A stretch of 64,000 nucleotides of DNA from Oscheius dolichura (lineage: Eukaryota > Nematoda > Chromadorea > Rhabditida > Rhabditidae). Made by a program: the position numbers and the translations under genes. The notes under the pieces are model-generated. The model did not search any database and was not told where the DNA came from. It was given only the letters and a program-made list of their open reading frames with translations. Positions within the stretch are counted from its first letter, which is position 1. Each line of letters opens with the position of its first letter. The DNA is taken from contig OW051497.1 in NCBI GenBank assembly GCA_932521035.1, forward strand, positions 7,874,001 to 7,938,000, given 5' to 3'. Below are positions 12,474 through 24,203 of the stretch, in pieces.

Positions 12474-14523
12474 TTAACCGTGACTGCCACCCGAGACAGT
12501 ATTTACAAAATCGAGACACATTTCTCCTGGATAGATTGATATGTTTTTATAATGCCCACAGCAGTTTATTTGAATCAATGCCCTGAAAGTATCAAATTTC
12601 TTAGGATTGAGTGAAATTGTACCTAACAGCCATTGTCAGCGGGGTAGGTGAGACAGAGTCTTTGTTAAAATTCTCTATAAGACTCCACCAACACGGAGTA
12701 GCGTATTGAGAGTTTATCATGGCATTGAGGGCAGTTCCCGTAGCAAAGACTCCTCCGAAGAATGCAAACACTAAAATGGTTTTCTAAAGAAATTAAGATT
12801 CTGCCTACACAAAACAATTGCATTAATAACAAGGTCCCGAGAAGACGTATAGTCCAACATTCTGTAATTTCTAAGTTATGGTAAGATTAAGTGATTACTC
12901 TTTAAAGGTAAGGGGGGTCTCATCTCTTCTTGCAGTGGCCATTTGATGTTTCTTAGCTGCTGCTTTTAGGTAAAGATTGAATATCGCCGGGAAGACGAGG
13001 GCCATGGTAGTAATAGTTGACCCGCCAACAAGATCCAACAGCACGCCAAAACTGGGGACACTTATCCCAACCAAGACAACGGAAATCATAACACAGCTGC
13101 GGATAAGAATCCGCTGATAGCAGAAGTCTTGGGGTATTTTAAAGTAGTCCTCCAATTCCTGATTTAGAGGATTGAAAACGATTGTCAGGGCAAGGATAAC
13201 ATGAATTGTGATGAGCATGTTAACAGCAAAGCGAATTTCTGTTATCTAAATGCAAAATTATGAGAAGAAAGACGATAACCTGACCTGTAGGCTGGGTATG
13301 ATATTATCAAGAAGAGAATCCCCATAAGAAACGTAGCCTACAAGGCTTACTGGTAGGTATAATGCAGTAACAACTGAAAGTCAAGCTCGATTATAACGTT
13401 CTTGTAAGTTTAAACTAACGAAAAAAGGCTAGGACAACTGCTCTTTTAAACTGATAGGGTTTTTTCATATCATGTTGTATGGTAGGGAATGCTCCGTGGC
13501 CACCATAGGCGAACATCACAGTTCCAAATCCCATGGCTGCTCTAAATTACACATTAGCTCTTTTCTCTGAACCGCCAACTTGTTAATATTCAAAGTAGGA
13601 TAATTAGCCGCTGGCTGACAGACAGTTCCATCAGAAACTGATCCATAAATTATCAACCCAACAGCAGCCAAGGTGGTGAACATGGCCAAGATAATGGCCC
13701 ACCTGAGACTCTATAAATTGGGAACTTGCCATAATCTACCAGAAATCCTTGGGTGATTTCAACATAGTCACTGGAAGCATGAACACGGCCACTACCGCGA
13801 TGAGACGGCAGAATCCCATTTGATAGCCGCCGATGGATAAAAATGTTTCAATGTTCTTGGCAGCGAGTAGTAAGAAGACTACAGCCGTTCCGAACATCGT
13901 GATATCCAGAAGGATTGATACGAAATATGAGAATCCAGAGCCCAGAGCTCGCTCTCCCATTGCGGGATAAGGTTTCCTACAGTGCTGACGATATTCTGGC
14001 CAGCGTTTTTGTAGAATGATCCAATTGTCAGACAACTGGGCACCGGTATATGTACAGATGACTGCCCCGAGCAGTGTATTGACGGTCCCCCAAAAGGCTC
14101 CTTAAAATTTCTCTTATCAGGCTCTCCTGACCATCAAACCGAAAGCAACCATTGCAGAAGGAAGTGCAATTAAACCCCCGCCGGCCGTTTCACCCACGAT
14201 AAAGAGAGCCGTCACAATCCAGTGCATTCCCGTCTTGTTATAAAACTGAAATGATGAGCACTGAGTGGATTATGACATGTTGCGCTTACCCTTCCGTTCT
14301 TCTCGACAGCCTCATGGGGATCGTGATGACCATTTACTACGAGCGGCAGTCCATCTTCCCTGAAAAACGGCCTAGACATCCTTTTTTTAAAGAGATTTAA
14401 TCCGGACCATGAAGGGAAACATTTTCCTTAGTTAAAAGCTTCCGACTACCCTAATAAATCATTGACTCACCGACTCGGGCTAGCCACCTTCACGGGGGAG
14501 CCGTTTTTCTCATGTGGCGGCAT
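12474..14523 (-). CDS. AAAP/SLC36-type amino-acid transporter
   Basis: Multi-pass membrane transporter of the amino acid/auxin permease family. Eleven exons join in phase to 531 residues: 14471-14523, 14290-14359, 14140-14245, 13740-14100, 13573-13710, 13420-13541, 13285-13373, 12899-13245, 12809-12861, 12623-12770, 12474-12582. A short hydrophilic N-terminus is followed by HWIVTALFIVGETAGGG (TM1 with the family's glycine turn). Next come KPYPAMGERALGS, a long hydrophobic run, AYGGHGAFP with FKRAVVLAF, the FGGVFATGTALNAM segment, and a tail containing INCCGHYKNIS. This matches nematode AAAP proteins in order and length. The substrate cannot be told from sequence. The acceptor at 14101 ends in AAG and the introns are 35-60 nt. 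About ten TM segments can be counted. Confidence 0.85.
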
Positions 14524-14898
14524 GAAGATTGGCACAAGTGAACGTGCAGGCCTGGAAAAATGGAAACTCTAGGTTGAGTGGCCATTTAAAGGAAGTGAAG
14601 ACGTTAAGAAACTAACGCATGATGGAACCGAAAAACTCTCTGAATCAGTACTTTCATGCTAATCATAAAAAGGCGCTAGTATAAATGCAGCCGAGGGATA
14701 AACACCCAGCAGCCGCCCTCACATTAACTAAAGGGAAAAGCAGCCTAAGTGTTTAATTTTAATAGATGTTTATCAGGTAGACTCTGATATTCAAAGTGGC
14801 TGCTTGGGATGTGCAATTAGGGACTAGGTGATCAGTCTGACCGGCGAAAAAGAAGGTGTCGAAAATTGTGGCAATCTGTGAAAGACGAGACCACTCAG

Positions 14899-15051
14899 CT
14901 ATTCGGATTGCAACGGATAAGCTGCCTGCAATCCGAACAAAAATAGCTTACGATTAGAAAAGTCTGTAATTTCTGTGTGAGATCTGAGGATAAAATAACA
15001 CAAGAAGGCGGTCTTACATAGGATCCACTGCCAGAAAAAGTTGAGAACTGC
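14899..15051 (-). CDS. Possible terminal exons of a small membrane protein
   Basis: On the minus strand three short open blocks follow acceptor and donor signals: a block with NFFWQWILY, one with TQKLQTFLI, and a last block ending PLQSE before TAG at 14899-14901. The introns would be only about 35 and 26 nt, at or below the usual minimum here. I do not recognise the product, and the upstream exons are not established. The open frame at 16001-16199 could be its 5' part. Confidence 0.25.
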   Translation of the reverse strand, partial: AVLNFFWQWILCKTAFLCYFILRSHTEITDFSNRKLFLFGLQAAYPLQSE

Positions 15052-15068
15052 CTGTTTAAATATACAAT

Positions 15069-15344
15069 TTGGAAGACTTTTCATCTTTGTCCAAGGCGGG
15101 CAGACGTCTAATTAGATTAAAACTAAAAACATTCTTTTTGGGGAAGAGCCACCAAGGAAGAATTAGCCGCGGAACTATGAGAACATCGGCCAAAATCAGA
15201 AAAGCAGGTTTTGGAATGATTCCTCCTCCAACTAACCCCTCTGGGATTACTCCACAACAACGTATTCGCCGTCTCGGAGCACGTTGGAATGCACGGAATT
15301 TGCAGCCGTTATCAATAAGAAATAAACCGCGTAAGCTGCTCTAA
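15069..15344 (+). CDS. Small basic open reading frame
   Basis: A continuous plus-strand frame of up to 91 residues; an internal ATG at 15177 would give 55. It is rich in Arg and Lys and has a central IPPPTNPSG turn followed by TPQQRIRRLGARWN. I see no domain, signal peptide or upstream exon with certainty. It would lie antisense inside the possible minus-strand membrane-protein gene. It could be chance. Confidence 0.25.
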   Translation: MEDFSSLSKAGRRLIRLKLKTFFLGKSHQGRISRGTMRTSAKIRKAGFGMIPPPTNPSGITPQQRIRRLGARWNARNLQPLSIRNKPRKLL

Positions 15345-16000
15345 TCGCGGTTTATATTGGTTTTATTCTTCAACTTGTTCCCTAGTTGCCCGACACCCTG
15401 ACTAGTTGATAGTATTCTATTTTCTCTCACTCTCGTTTCATGCTCAAGACAAGGGAAAACATATTTCGATAAGGAGTGTTGTGAAGGTGATAAGCCATCT
15501 GGCTCCTTTGAAAGAGAGACACCCCACTTTTGCCTTTTGTCCTACGCAGGAAGAGGAGGCCACTCATCGTGTCTTTTCCTTACGTCTGACTAGAGATAAG
15601 AATAAACACTTCGAACAACTCTGATGCCTTTTTAACTAAATTTAGACATTTGTCTCTAGTATATATCTTTCACAAGCTCTTCTTATTCTTGCTATGTACT
15701 TTCAAACTGGGGCTGCTCTCTGTTAGACACTTCCTAAGACAATTGTTGCACTCTCTCCCGTTTCATATCAAATGAAAAAAGAAGGCCCGTGAATTCCAAA
15801 CAGTGATTACAGTAGTTATCAACAAAACTTATTAAAGCTAATAGCGTACAGTGTTTCGATTCGGAAGTTTCTAAGCGGTCTATTCTTTTGATTAAGACAG
15901 TGCTGTTCTATTGCATTAGAACACACTGACTGTTTCATCAAATCTGATGCAATTCCCCCTTGCTGTTTATAAGAATGGCCAAAAATAGGATTGAGGTGTA
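15345..16000. other. Unassigned spacer
   Basis: Open frames at 15406-15624 (+) and 15819-16082 (-) have no recognisable content and no consistent splice context. I see no repeat or RNA gene. Confidence 0.3.
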
Positions 16001-16199
16001 CTAGTATCTCAAAATTTTGGAAAGAATGTGAGCCGGCACCATCGTGAGTGCGTAGAGTAAGAAGAAGGCCGCGTTGAGCCAAAGACTAGAATCGAAAGAG
16101 CACCTTATTTCCGATTCTTTTTCTTCCCACCTCGCATTAGTGAGGTCAGAAAAGTCTTTAGCCTTCTTTACGTCAATTATCTCCTGCTCCATGACCGGG
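16001..16199 (-). CDS. Hypothetical protein with one TM segment
   Basis: A minus-strand frame starting MEQEIIDVKKAKDFSDL, a few bases after a TTAAAG acceptor. It has a charged N-terminal half and a hydrophobic stretch (LNAAFFLLYALTMVPAHIL), then a stop. A GT donor overlaps the last codons (near 15999), so it may instead be a first exon leading to the blocks at 14899-15051. I do not recognise the family. Confidence 0.3.
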
Positions 16200-16434
16200 A
16201 TGAACTTTAACCAAAAGAAAAAAGTAAATTCCGTCAAGTGACAACCATACAAAGTTCATATCAACCCTAATACCCCTTCTGATAGACTATCCGAAAACCC
16301 AACGACGCCAAAATTAAAGACTGTCCCCCATCTTATCACGGAAGTTCTTGGAGAGTAAAAAAGGAAAGTCCGCTCTTGATAGTAGGAGCAAGGAAGTGCC
16401 GTTTCGAAATCACCGCTTCCTAATTGCAGAAAAG

Positions 16435-18220
16435 ATGCGTCTCAAATTTCTACTTCTCTTCCTCGTCATCTTTGGCCTCCTCTGTGATTTCACCCTAGCT
16501 GGGAAGGATAGCCGGAAGAAAAGTCGGAATAAGAACAGAAACGAGGATGAGCAGGAGGAGAATGATGGTGAGCACATAGAAATGACTTCATTAGCCACAT
16601 TGGTGGAAGCAAATCGTAAACGTCGGAAAAGAGCTGCGTATTGGAACATATCCTCTTAGTGACTGTCGCAGTCACAGGGAAAGGGGAATTTTTAAAGCTA
16701 TAGTGCACTATACTATACCTTCAATCCATTTAAAATGAAAAACTATTTAGAGAGACGAGGTGGCGGAGGTCTCAGCGTTTCTGAAGGCAAACGAAAGGAA
16801 ACCAAGGACAGAGGTTAGTTCTGATGGGGATACCTTTTTCAAACATAATTTTAGTATCTGATCTGGCTGAAAGAGCCGAACAAAGAAAAGAGAGACACGA
16901 AAAGAAAGAAGAAGAAAGCAGCGAGGAAAAGGAAAAGGACAAGGACGAGAAGAGTAATTCAACTGAAATAGTCATTCCCGTTAGAAGGTTCCGACGCCAC
17001 AAAAACTCCGAGAATTTGGTAGTTTCACCGTGAGAATACATAAATAATTTGGTGTTCTCTCTCTAGTTGCTTCGACATCGCCGCAATGAGCACTCTCTGA
17101 AGAGAACATCAGAAATCAACGATGGACTACAAACATCCCTTGACACCAAGCCAAAGCAAGACCATCAGGTTTTTTGTCTATGTTTCCCTTTTATGAAAAG
17201 GATATTTTTCAGTGTGGACCTAATTGCGACCATAAGTCGAGGAGCCGTCGACATGAGCATTCTCTAAAGAAGGCTGGTGAAATTAACGACGGCCAACAGA
17301 CACCTCTAGATACCAAGCCGAGCCAAGATCATCAGGTGAGAGAATGACGTCTCCCCGAAAAATTACAATTTAGTGTGGGCCTAACTGCAAGCACAACAAG
17401 AGGTCAACTATCGCTTCGAGTGAAGAGGACGACGAGATTGAGCGAAATGGGGAGCTGGGCAGAGTATGTGACGTCTATACTAAAAACAGAGGTTTTATTA
17501 TCTTTAGCCCGTGCGTAACAGACGTGCCAAGAGTAAGGGAAAGGATATTGGACATCGAGTAGCGACACATCCTCACACGAGTAAAAGAGCAGGAATTAAA
17601 GTAGGCTGCCTTATATTTTGCAGTGTGTTCAATAACAAAAACTCTTTTAGGCTGGAAGAAGACGTGGTCAAAATCAGCAACAAGCTAGGGCTGATGGAAA
17701 ACAGCGCAAAGTGAAAAGCCGTCAAGCCAGACACTTGGAGGTTTTAGGAAATGATGAATAAAGGGAATGCTAGCAATTTCAGGATGTTTCCTTTGACGAG
17801 TCTTTCGAGGAAAGCCCGAGAGAGCCCAAGACTTTGGACGACGTCTACGTGCCCAACGACTATGACATTGTAAATCTTCTTTAATTAAAGAATTGCGGCA
17901 CTGTTCCCAAGGCCATTGCACGCTTCACAACAGCAGTAGCTGTCATGGCAAGGCAACAAATCCAGTCATTTCAGCGCTTTTAAATCAAGGAATAAAAGCG
18001 AAACATTTCAGATCAAGACCGAAGAGCCGAACGGATGGTTGCGACTAACATATGTAATTCTTTTAAAGGACACGGGGAACCAATATTTTAGGGAAAGCAC
18101 AGAAGAACGATTAGGGGCGTCGCAGTGGCTCCAGTTGAGAGGGAAAGAAGAAACCACAAGAAGTCTTACGACGACATCCTTGTTGTTTCCGCCGATGCCG
18201 CTACAATTACCGATTTCTAA
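16435..18220 (+). CDS. Secreted, highly charged protein with duplicated CGPNC exons
   Basis: I do not recognise this gene. Twelve exons keep phase to a 395-residue protein: 16435-16615, 16751-16813, 16855-17018, 17067-17168, 17213-17335, 17374-17463, 17508-17600, 17651-17740, 17783-17848, 17891-17935, 18012-18053, 18092-18220. It opens with a clear signal peptide (MRLKFLLLFLVIFGLL, cleavage near TLAG), then dense K/R/E-rich sequence. Exons 4 and 5 are tandem copies: both have H(R/E)xEHSLK, EINDG, LDTKP and QDHQ. Exons 5 and 6 each begin with CGPNC(D/K)H, giving two CxxxC-H units. A KR-rich tail with SYDDILVVSAD follows. The ATG lies five bases after a TTGCAG acceptor, a probable trans-splice site. 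The joins at exons 9-11 are the least sure. The dibasic runs could be convertase sites or a metal- or polyanion-binding surface; that is inference. Confidence 0.6.
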
Positions 18221-18492
18221 TCTCTGATTTAACAAGTTCAATCCGTTTCAATCAATTGCTCAATAAACAAGTTCCATAGCTATCTTCCGTTTGAATATTT
18301 GATGCGCTCATCGATCTGGCTTATCACGAGAAGGGTCCAAGTCGATAAGGGCGACTGTAAACTCGGTAGAGGCCTAGTTAAACTTCACTACTGGCGGCTT
18401 CCAGCTGTGTCACACTTTTAAAACATTCTATTTATATTGTGAATTGTTTCTTTTCTTCTAGTTAAAGGATGGAATGACATCACCTTTAGGAA
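18221..18492. other. Short intergenic spacer
   Basis: 272 bp between two plus-strand genes. It ends with an ACCTTTAG acceptor four bases before the next ATG, consistent with trans-splicing of the downstream gene. The two genes could be an operon pair, but nothing further shows it. Confidence 0.3.
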
Positions 18493-19906
18493 ATGAGTAT
18501 GTACGGGAAAGATGTAGACTTAGTGCGGCGAGAGCAACAACAACAAAGCTATTATCCTGATCCTCCTACTTATACATCAAAAAAGATCGAGACAACTACA
18601 GAGAAGCTTGAAACAGATTCAGTTAGTTTTAGTTACCGTATTCTTTTTACTAAAGAAGCTGTCAGGGAACTTTTAATTCGAGCATTCGTCGTATGGCAGG
18701 AATTCTGTAACTTTAATGAGTTATCTCTTTAGGTATTGGAAATAGAGCCAGTTGAATGCACCCCTGGCATGATACTCCATCCCATTGGTCTCTTGCGAAT
18801 GTTTGAACTTGTAAGACTCTGCATGAACAAATGAATGTCTAAAAGGCAATGTCTTCAGGTCATGTTCTTCATAATGCAATGGCTGGTTCAAATTACATGT
18901 GGAAATGACGCGTGCACCATGATTATGAATGTTTTTGGTTACATAGCCCTGGGCCAGGTTTAAGAGGACAATTGCGGGGCAAATAACGGTCGCTTTAGGT
19001 CTTTGTACTTATAATCTTCTTGGGTCTGTCACTCCTGTGTGGAATTATTTTGGTCGTCACAACATTAAACTTCCACCGAGCTTTCCCTGGACTAATTAAG
19101 GGAGTGGTGAGTTGTGAAAGACTAAAAGTAGGCCAGTAAATGATTCCAGGAAAAGCTCTATGCAGTTCTGGGAATATTTTTCATGTTAATTGCTGGAATT
19201 CTTGGTATTTGGATGGCTGTTCTGACAAAGGACCCCGAGGTGACTACCATGCTAGTTCCTTTTTTGTTTACCCTCAATCCAAATGAGACTATATTGATTC
19301 AAAAAGAGATAAAGACGTTTACGGCTTCGCTTAAACGCTCCCAATAGCCAAAAGTGCAAGCATGGGATAAAAACAAAATTTTAGGTAAACTATCAAGGAC
19401 GAGGAGCCGGCCACATTCGGGGACAGTGGATAGCTGCCGCTGTGAGTAGTTTTAACTAAGCTACTCGACCTTTTACTAATTATTATGGTTATTCCTGATG
19501 AAAAGAGACAATTGGCTCAATATATTCATTCTTCAGGTTCTGGAGTTCCTCATGATCGGAGTATATGTTTTCGACTTCTGGCTTCAGGGCAAACCGGTGA
19601 CTAATCTTCTTTGACGTAGAATAAAAAATCTTTCAGAATTATCCTTTCGGAATAAAGGACTACCAGAGTGGTGCTTACCCCACTCGACTGGAACTCGAGG
19701 CCGGATATGGTTACCCTCCTGCTTACCATGAAACAACTAAGACCATCACTACCACAACCCAGCAACAGCATTTCGAACCCCCGTCACCTCCTCACCAGCA
19801 ATTCGAACCCATTCCTGCTTATCAGCCCCCTAGACCAGCTTATAAACCGCCCTCTCCAATTTCCATGCCCCAAGATTATTACGGAGGTGGACAAAGTGCT
19901 GTATAA
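18493..19906 (+). CDS. Four-TM MARVEL-like membrane protein
   Basis: Eight exons (18493-18621, 18733-18810, 18859-18957, 18999-19106, 19150-19239, 19385-19441, 19537-19596, 19637-19906) join in phase to 296 residues. A polar, Tyr-rich N-terminus leads to TM1 with LLRMFELVMFFIMQWL. Three more hydrophobic segments follow: QVFVLIIFLGLSLLCGII, VLGIFFMLIAGILGIWMAV and AAAVLEFLMIGVYVFDFWLQ. A cytosolic Pro/Tyr/Gln-rich tail contains PPAYHE and repeated PPxP, and ends GGGQSAV. The LLRxFEL...Q pattern at TM1 and the two-loop, four-TM layout fit MARVEL-domain proteins of membrane apposition or vesicle traffic. The PPxY-like motif may recruit WW domains. The topology is clear; the family name is an inference from pattern. 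Confidence 0.75.
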
Positions 19907-20397
19907 TCATGCATTCAATTGTGACTTTGTATTTTCACCCTCTGATGAGATTAAGACTCCCACACGTTTTTCAGAATCTAACCTTTAAATTGTAACTACG
20001 ATTAAAAATAAGACTTTCTTGGAATATGGATTTATTACTACTGCCTGTAAAGAAAAGAGCATTAAAGAGAGAAAAATTAGAAAATACAGGGAAGCCTGCC
20101 GGGAGAAGGAGAGATACTTGGAAAGTATTAGGGGAAGAGCATAATTATCTTTGGGAGAAGAAAAAAACGATCATTTTTTTCACGAACCGTCAGAGCTGGG
20201 TATTATTGGAGGAGGGTTGGGAGTTGTAGGACAAAATCACAAAAGAGCAACATGGGTGACTATTATTATATTTGTTGTGGTGGAGGATGGGGCTGTACAC
20301 TCTATGACATTTGCAAAGTCCGATTGTTTTCGGTTGTAACAATAGTCTACATGGGGGAGTAAAGGATTAGACTGATTGAATGAGAGAAAAGCAACAT
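19907..20397. other. Convergent 3' intergenic region
   Basis: Lies between the ends of the MARVEL-like gene (+) and the APP-like gene (-), so it holds both 3' UTRs. AATAAGA-like signals sit near 20005-20015. Two overlapping open frames at 20026-20339 have no convincing content. Confidence 0.4.
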
Positions 20398-23300
20398 TTA
20401 CGCCTTGCTGTCAAAGAAAGAATAAGTGGGGTTTTCATAGCCGTTGACCTGCATTCCAGCCACGTGTCGCTCTTCGGGTGTGTAGACGTCGACCTCGATG
20501 AAACCGTGGTGGTTCCTTCGTCGTCGGTAGAGGGAGACGACCATCACGCAGGCAGAGATCACAAAGACGGCCCCGAAGAGAACCAGGGCTTGGGAAGTAG
20601 CCCCCCGAGCGATGTGGCTTCCCTGAAAAGCATAATATTATTTTCCAGGCTCCCTCATTTCCCCTTTGTGCGCAATTGTAATGCGTAGGAATTTCCGCCT
20701 ACAGTAATCTCTCTTGTTTTTCAACTAAGAAAAGACCTGAGAATGTCAAAAATGTTCGTGGCATTTTCTCGTACGCACACAAGGAAGGAATAAATAATAT
20801 AGAGTATGAGGACAGCTGCAACTTGCAAGAAAACCTACATGATTCTGATAGAGGCGCTCGTTCTTGTAGAATGCGGGCTTCTCCTCAATGATGGGTTCGA
20901 TGTCGACCTTGAGCTCCTTGACCTGTTCCTAAAATTGACCCAAATTAGCTGTCTGGGGTTCGACCCACGTCATCATCTTCGTCCTCGTCGCTTTCGCTGC
21001 TATCGGAGTCATCATCCATGTCTGTCTGGGTCGACTTGTCGGCGGTTTCTACTTTCTGTATGGTGTCGAGAGTGGCAATCTTCTCAGCCTTCTGGATCTG
21101 GGCGGCGGGAAGTTCCTTGATCTCGTCTTCTTCCTTCTTCTCCTGTTTCTTGACCTTAATGTCGATGACCTTAATGGATGGCTTCTTGGTGATCTTGCGG
21201 ATCTCCTCGTCGTCTTCATCCTCGTAGTAGTCGTCGCCATCCTCCTCAGAATCATCAGAGCTGTCGGTCTTGATGGTAGTCGTGGTAGGAGCAGCTGTAG
21301 TCGGATCAGGAGCACGGACATCCAACTTGGTGTTGGGGTGAAGCTTTTCGTAGGATTCCTTGTAGAGATCAACAAGTTTCTTATTCTTAGCCTCGCTGTC
21401 CAGAGTGTTTAGTGCATTAATAGCATCATCCGAAAGTTCAGGAGTGTTTTCACGACGAACGTCAACCCAATAGGCAACTAAAAAATCGGCTCAGATTATT
21501 GTGAAACGAAGTGTAACCAACCGGCAATGGGGCGAACTTGGCTGTCCAGGTCGGGGAAGTCTCTCATCATGGCAAGGGTTCCATTGATACGGAGGTCAAT
21601 GTATCTCAGCTTGTGGAGGACAGTCTCCTTGTAGGCACGGGCCTCATCCTGGTCGGTTCTCAATAGGTGTCTATATTTGTTCAAAGTGTGCATGCGGTCC
21701 TTCTCCTCAGCACGGATGTACATCTAAAAAAACAGGGATTGCATCATTTCCTAATTGATTGTACCTTCAACGTCTTCAAGACATTAGCCTTGTTGGCGTT
21801 CTTGACGTGTTCGGTGAGAGCAGCGCGGTACTGGTGGGTAGCGTTGCGCTTCTTCTCATTGTAGCTGCTCTGGACGCGTTCCTCGTGGACATCCTCCAAG
21901 TCCTTCTTCATCTTCTTGTGCTCATCTTCCAAAGCGGCAACAGTCTGTAAACAATCAACCAGTTATCTCCTTTCCTGGGAAATTAACCTTTTGGAAGCGG
22001 TTGGTCATAGAAGCCTTGAAGTGATCGGCTCCCTTGGGATCCTTGTTCTTCATCTGGTTGTAACGCTCCTCCAACTCGGTCCACTCCTTCATGACCTCCT
22101 CAATCTTGGAGCGGTGCTTCTTCTCCACTCGGTCCAGAGCATCTTTGAAGTTTTCGTGTTCGCGAGAGTAGTCGACCTTCTTGAAGTATGGGTCTTGCGA
22201 AATGTCGAGCTTCTTATCCTCGTCTTCTTCGTCTTCACCAGTGTAGTCATCCTCGTAGTCATCGTCATCATCCTCTTCAGTCAGTTTTTTAGCGGCTTTG
22301 TCCATCTTAGAAACGGCCTTCTCAACGGTATCTTGCTTCACAGCTGCAAAGAAGAACACGTTCTCTGGTAAACACGTCCCCCAGTTTTAAATCTGTTATC
22401 CCCCCGAGGCGGCGAAAAGTTTTCACAATGAGGCCCGCTGTGCAGGGGATCTTGCCCGTATTTGTATGCAAATTAGATTAGACTTGGATGGCGCGCCAAT
22501 CCATCCATGTATTCTCATCTTGTTAAGCCTTTATTCTGGACCCCCGAATCGGGGAGACTACACGAATTAGCCTCCCCAGAAGTCTGAGCTGTTGACAAAG
22601 CTCTTCCCAGAGCTAAGGCAAATTAGTCACACGAAATCGAGCGCAACACATTTCTTCTCCTTCTCGATCCCTCATCCCCGGTTCCGAGAAGGAGATTATT
22701 ACTAGAAAATGAGGATTTGCCGCGTCTAGGAAAAAAACGAGGGATCATCTCGTTCATTTGCCCATGAATGGTGAGTTCAGATTATTCACATTAATGGCAA
22801 ATTAAAGACGGCTACAGTAATCCCACCCCCGGGGTGGGGATTAAACCCAGCGGTCTTCAAAAACTAAGCTAATCCAATTGAAATAAGTGCTTACTGCTTG
22901 CTGGGCAACAGACAAATTCCACTCCAGTGAAGAGATCCAAACCGCAGGGTTCGAGAACGGCGAAAGAGCGAACGGCCATGGGCTTGTTGTTGAACTCCTT
23001 ACGAGAACAGATTCTCTTGCTTTCGTCTCTCCAGTGCTGATAATCATTGCAAGAGTTCTTCGAGTTGACGTGAGAGAATCGGCAATCATGTGGGACCTGG
23101 AGGGCTTCAGAGCGGAACTCGCCATCTAGACATGATACCATTAGAATTTATAATATCCCTCAAGTTTACCAATGCACTGGAAGGGTCGGACAGTTTTCCT
23201 GTAAGCGCAGGGGGATCCTTCCTCCTTGCACCAGCGGGAGATGTCTACCTCGTGGGCATATTCGACGATATTTGTAATATTCAATTTGGGATAGACCTAA

Positions 23301-24203
23301 AGATTCCAATTTCAGTAGTATTTGACCCCTCTTGTCTGACAGCAATCGCAATAATTCTGTGTATACGCAAGGACTAATGAGGCTTGTTCCATCACACACA
23401 AGTGTATGAACCTCATGCATGCTTATTGCGCCCTTAGAGTGTGAAGACTCGCGAAAAAGAATTCCCCTGGCTTAATTGGGCACACACTGGCTAAAGTCTA
23501 TTAGAGATGCACTTGGCAGACGCGGCTCTTATTAGGAACTTCCCTTACCTTCTTACAATACTTGAGGATGTCCAACTTGCCGGATTGGCAAGTGGCATAT
23601 CGGCTCTCATCAGTCACCCAGAAGCCGGATTCGTCAATGTATTGGTTACGGTATCCACATTCGAACGCAACCAAGGGTACGAATTTTTCATGCTTCCTAG
23701 CTGATGAGCTATCAACGTTTGCGGCCACACTCTGAAAGATTGAATATTATAAGTCACGGGATGGCTGAGCCGTGTGCCCTGACCTAAACCCCCTGTTTTT
23801 AGCGATATTACAAAGGTGAATGTTGTTATCCACGCAAGCGGAAGAGCAATTTGGCCTAAGCTCTGCTTCCTCTTTCCATGTATCACCACCTACTTTCATA
23901 AATTGCTCCCACTCTATTTCAGAGAGGGTGTGGATGAGTCTATTGACAGCCACATCTTTGTGCCACCATTTCGACAGAAAACTTCTCCAATTACAAGGAA
24001 AACATAAGATTTTTTACTGTGGACTAGTCAGCTCAACGGAATTCGACTTCTCATAATGGGCTTATGATAACAGGGAACGTTAAAACCTGGCACCGGGTGA
24101 CACCCTCCTTTAAAGGGCAGAAAGGAAAGAAAACACTCACCTCTATGTATGATGCCGTACAGAGGGGTATCAATAACCCCACGAGTAGGCCACCCACAGC
24201 CAT
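20398..24203 (-). CDS. apl-1: Amyloid precursor-like protein
   Basis: Single-pass type I membrane protein of the APP family. Ten exons (24141-24203, 23549-23731, 23170-23296, 22895-23125, 21988-22343, 21765-21944, 21522-21723, 20969-21477, 20839-20928, 20398-20622) give 721 residues in one phase. In order: signal peptide; E1 growth-factor-like part with EKFVPLVAFECGYRNQ and SGKLDILKYC; copper-binding part with CGLDLFTG and FVCCP; an acidic Asp/Glu stretch; the helical E2 domain; a second acidic linker; TM; then a cytosolic tail with VDVYTPEERHV and the GYENPTY endocytosis/adaptor motif. No Kunitz domain is seen, as in nematode APL-1. The juxtamembrane region does not resemble vertebrate A-beta. 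The ATG follows a TTTCAG acceptor by one base. The longest intron (22344-22894) separates E1 from the acidic region. Confidence 0.95.

Noticed and set aside
21049-21375. Ser/Arg-rich frame overlapping the APP-like acidic linker
   Set aside because: A shifted frame of Asp/Glu/Ser codons; the APP reading frame explains this region fully.
23747-23953. 68-codon frame in the first APP-like intron (CVDNNIHLCNIAKNRGF)
   Set aside because: Cys-containing, but no family match, and it has no start or splice context linking it to a gene.
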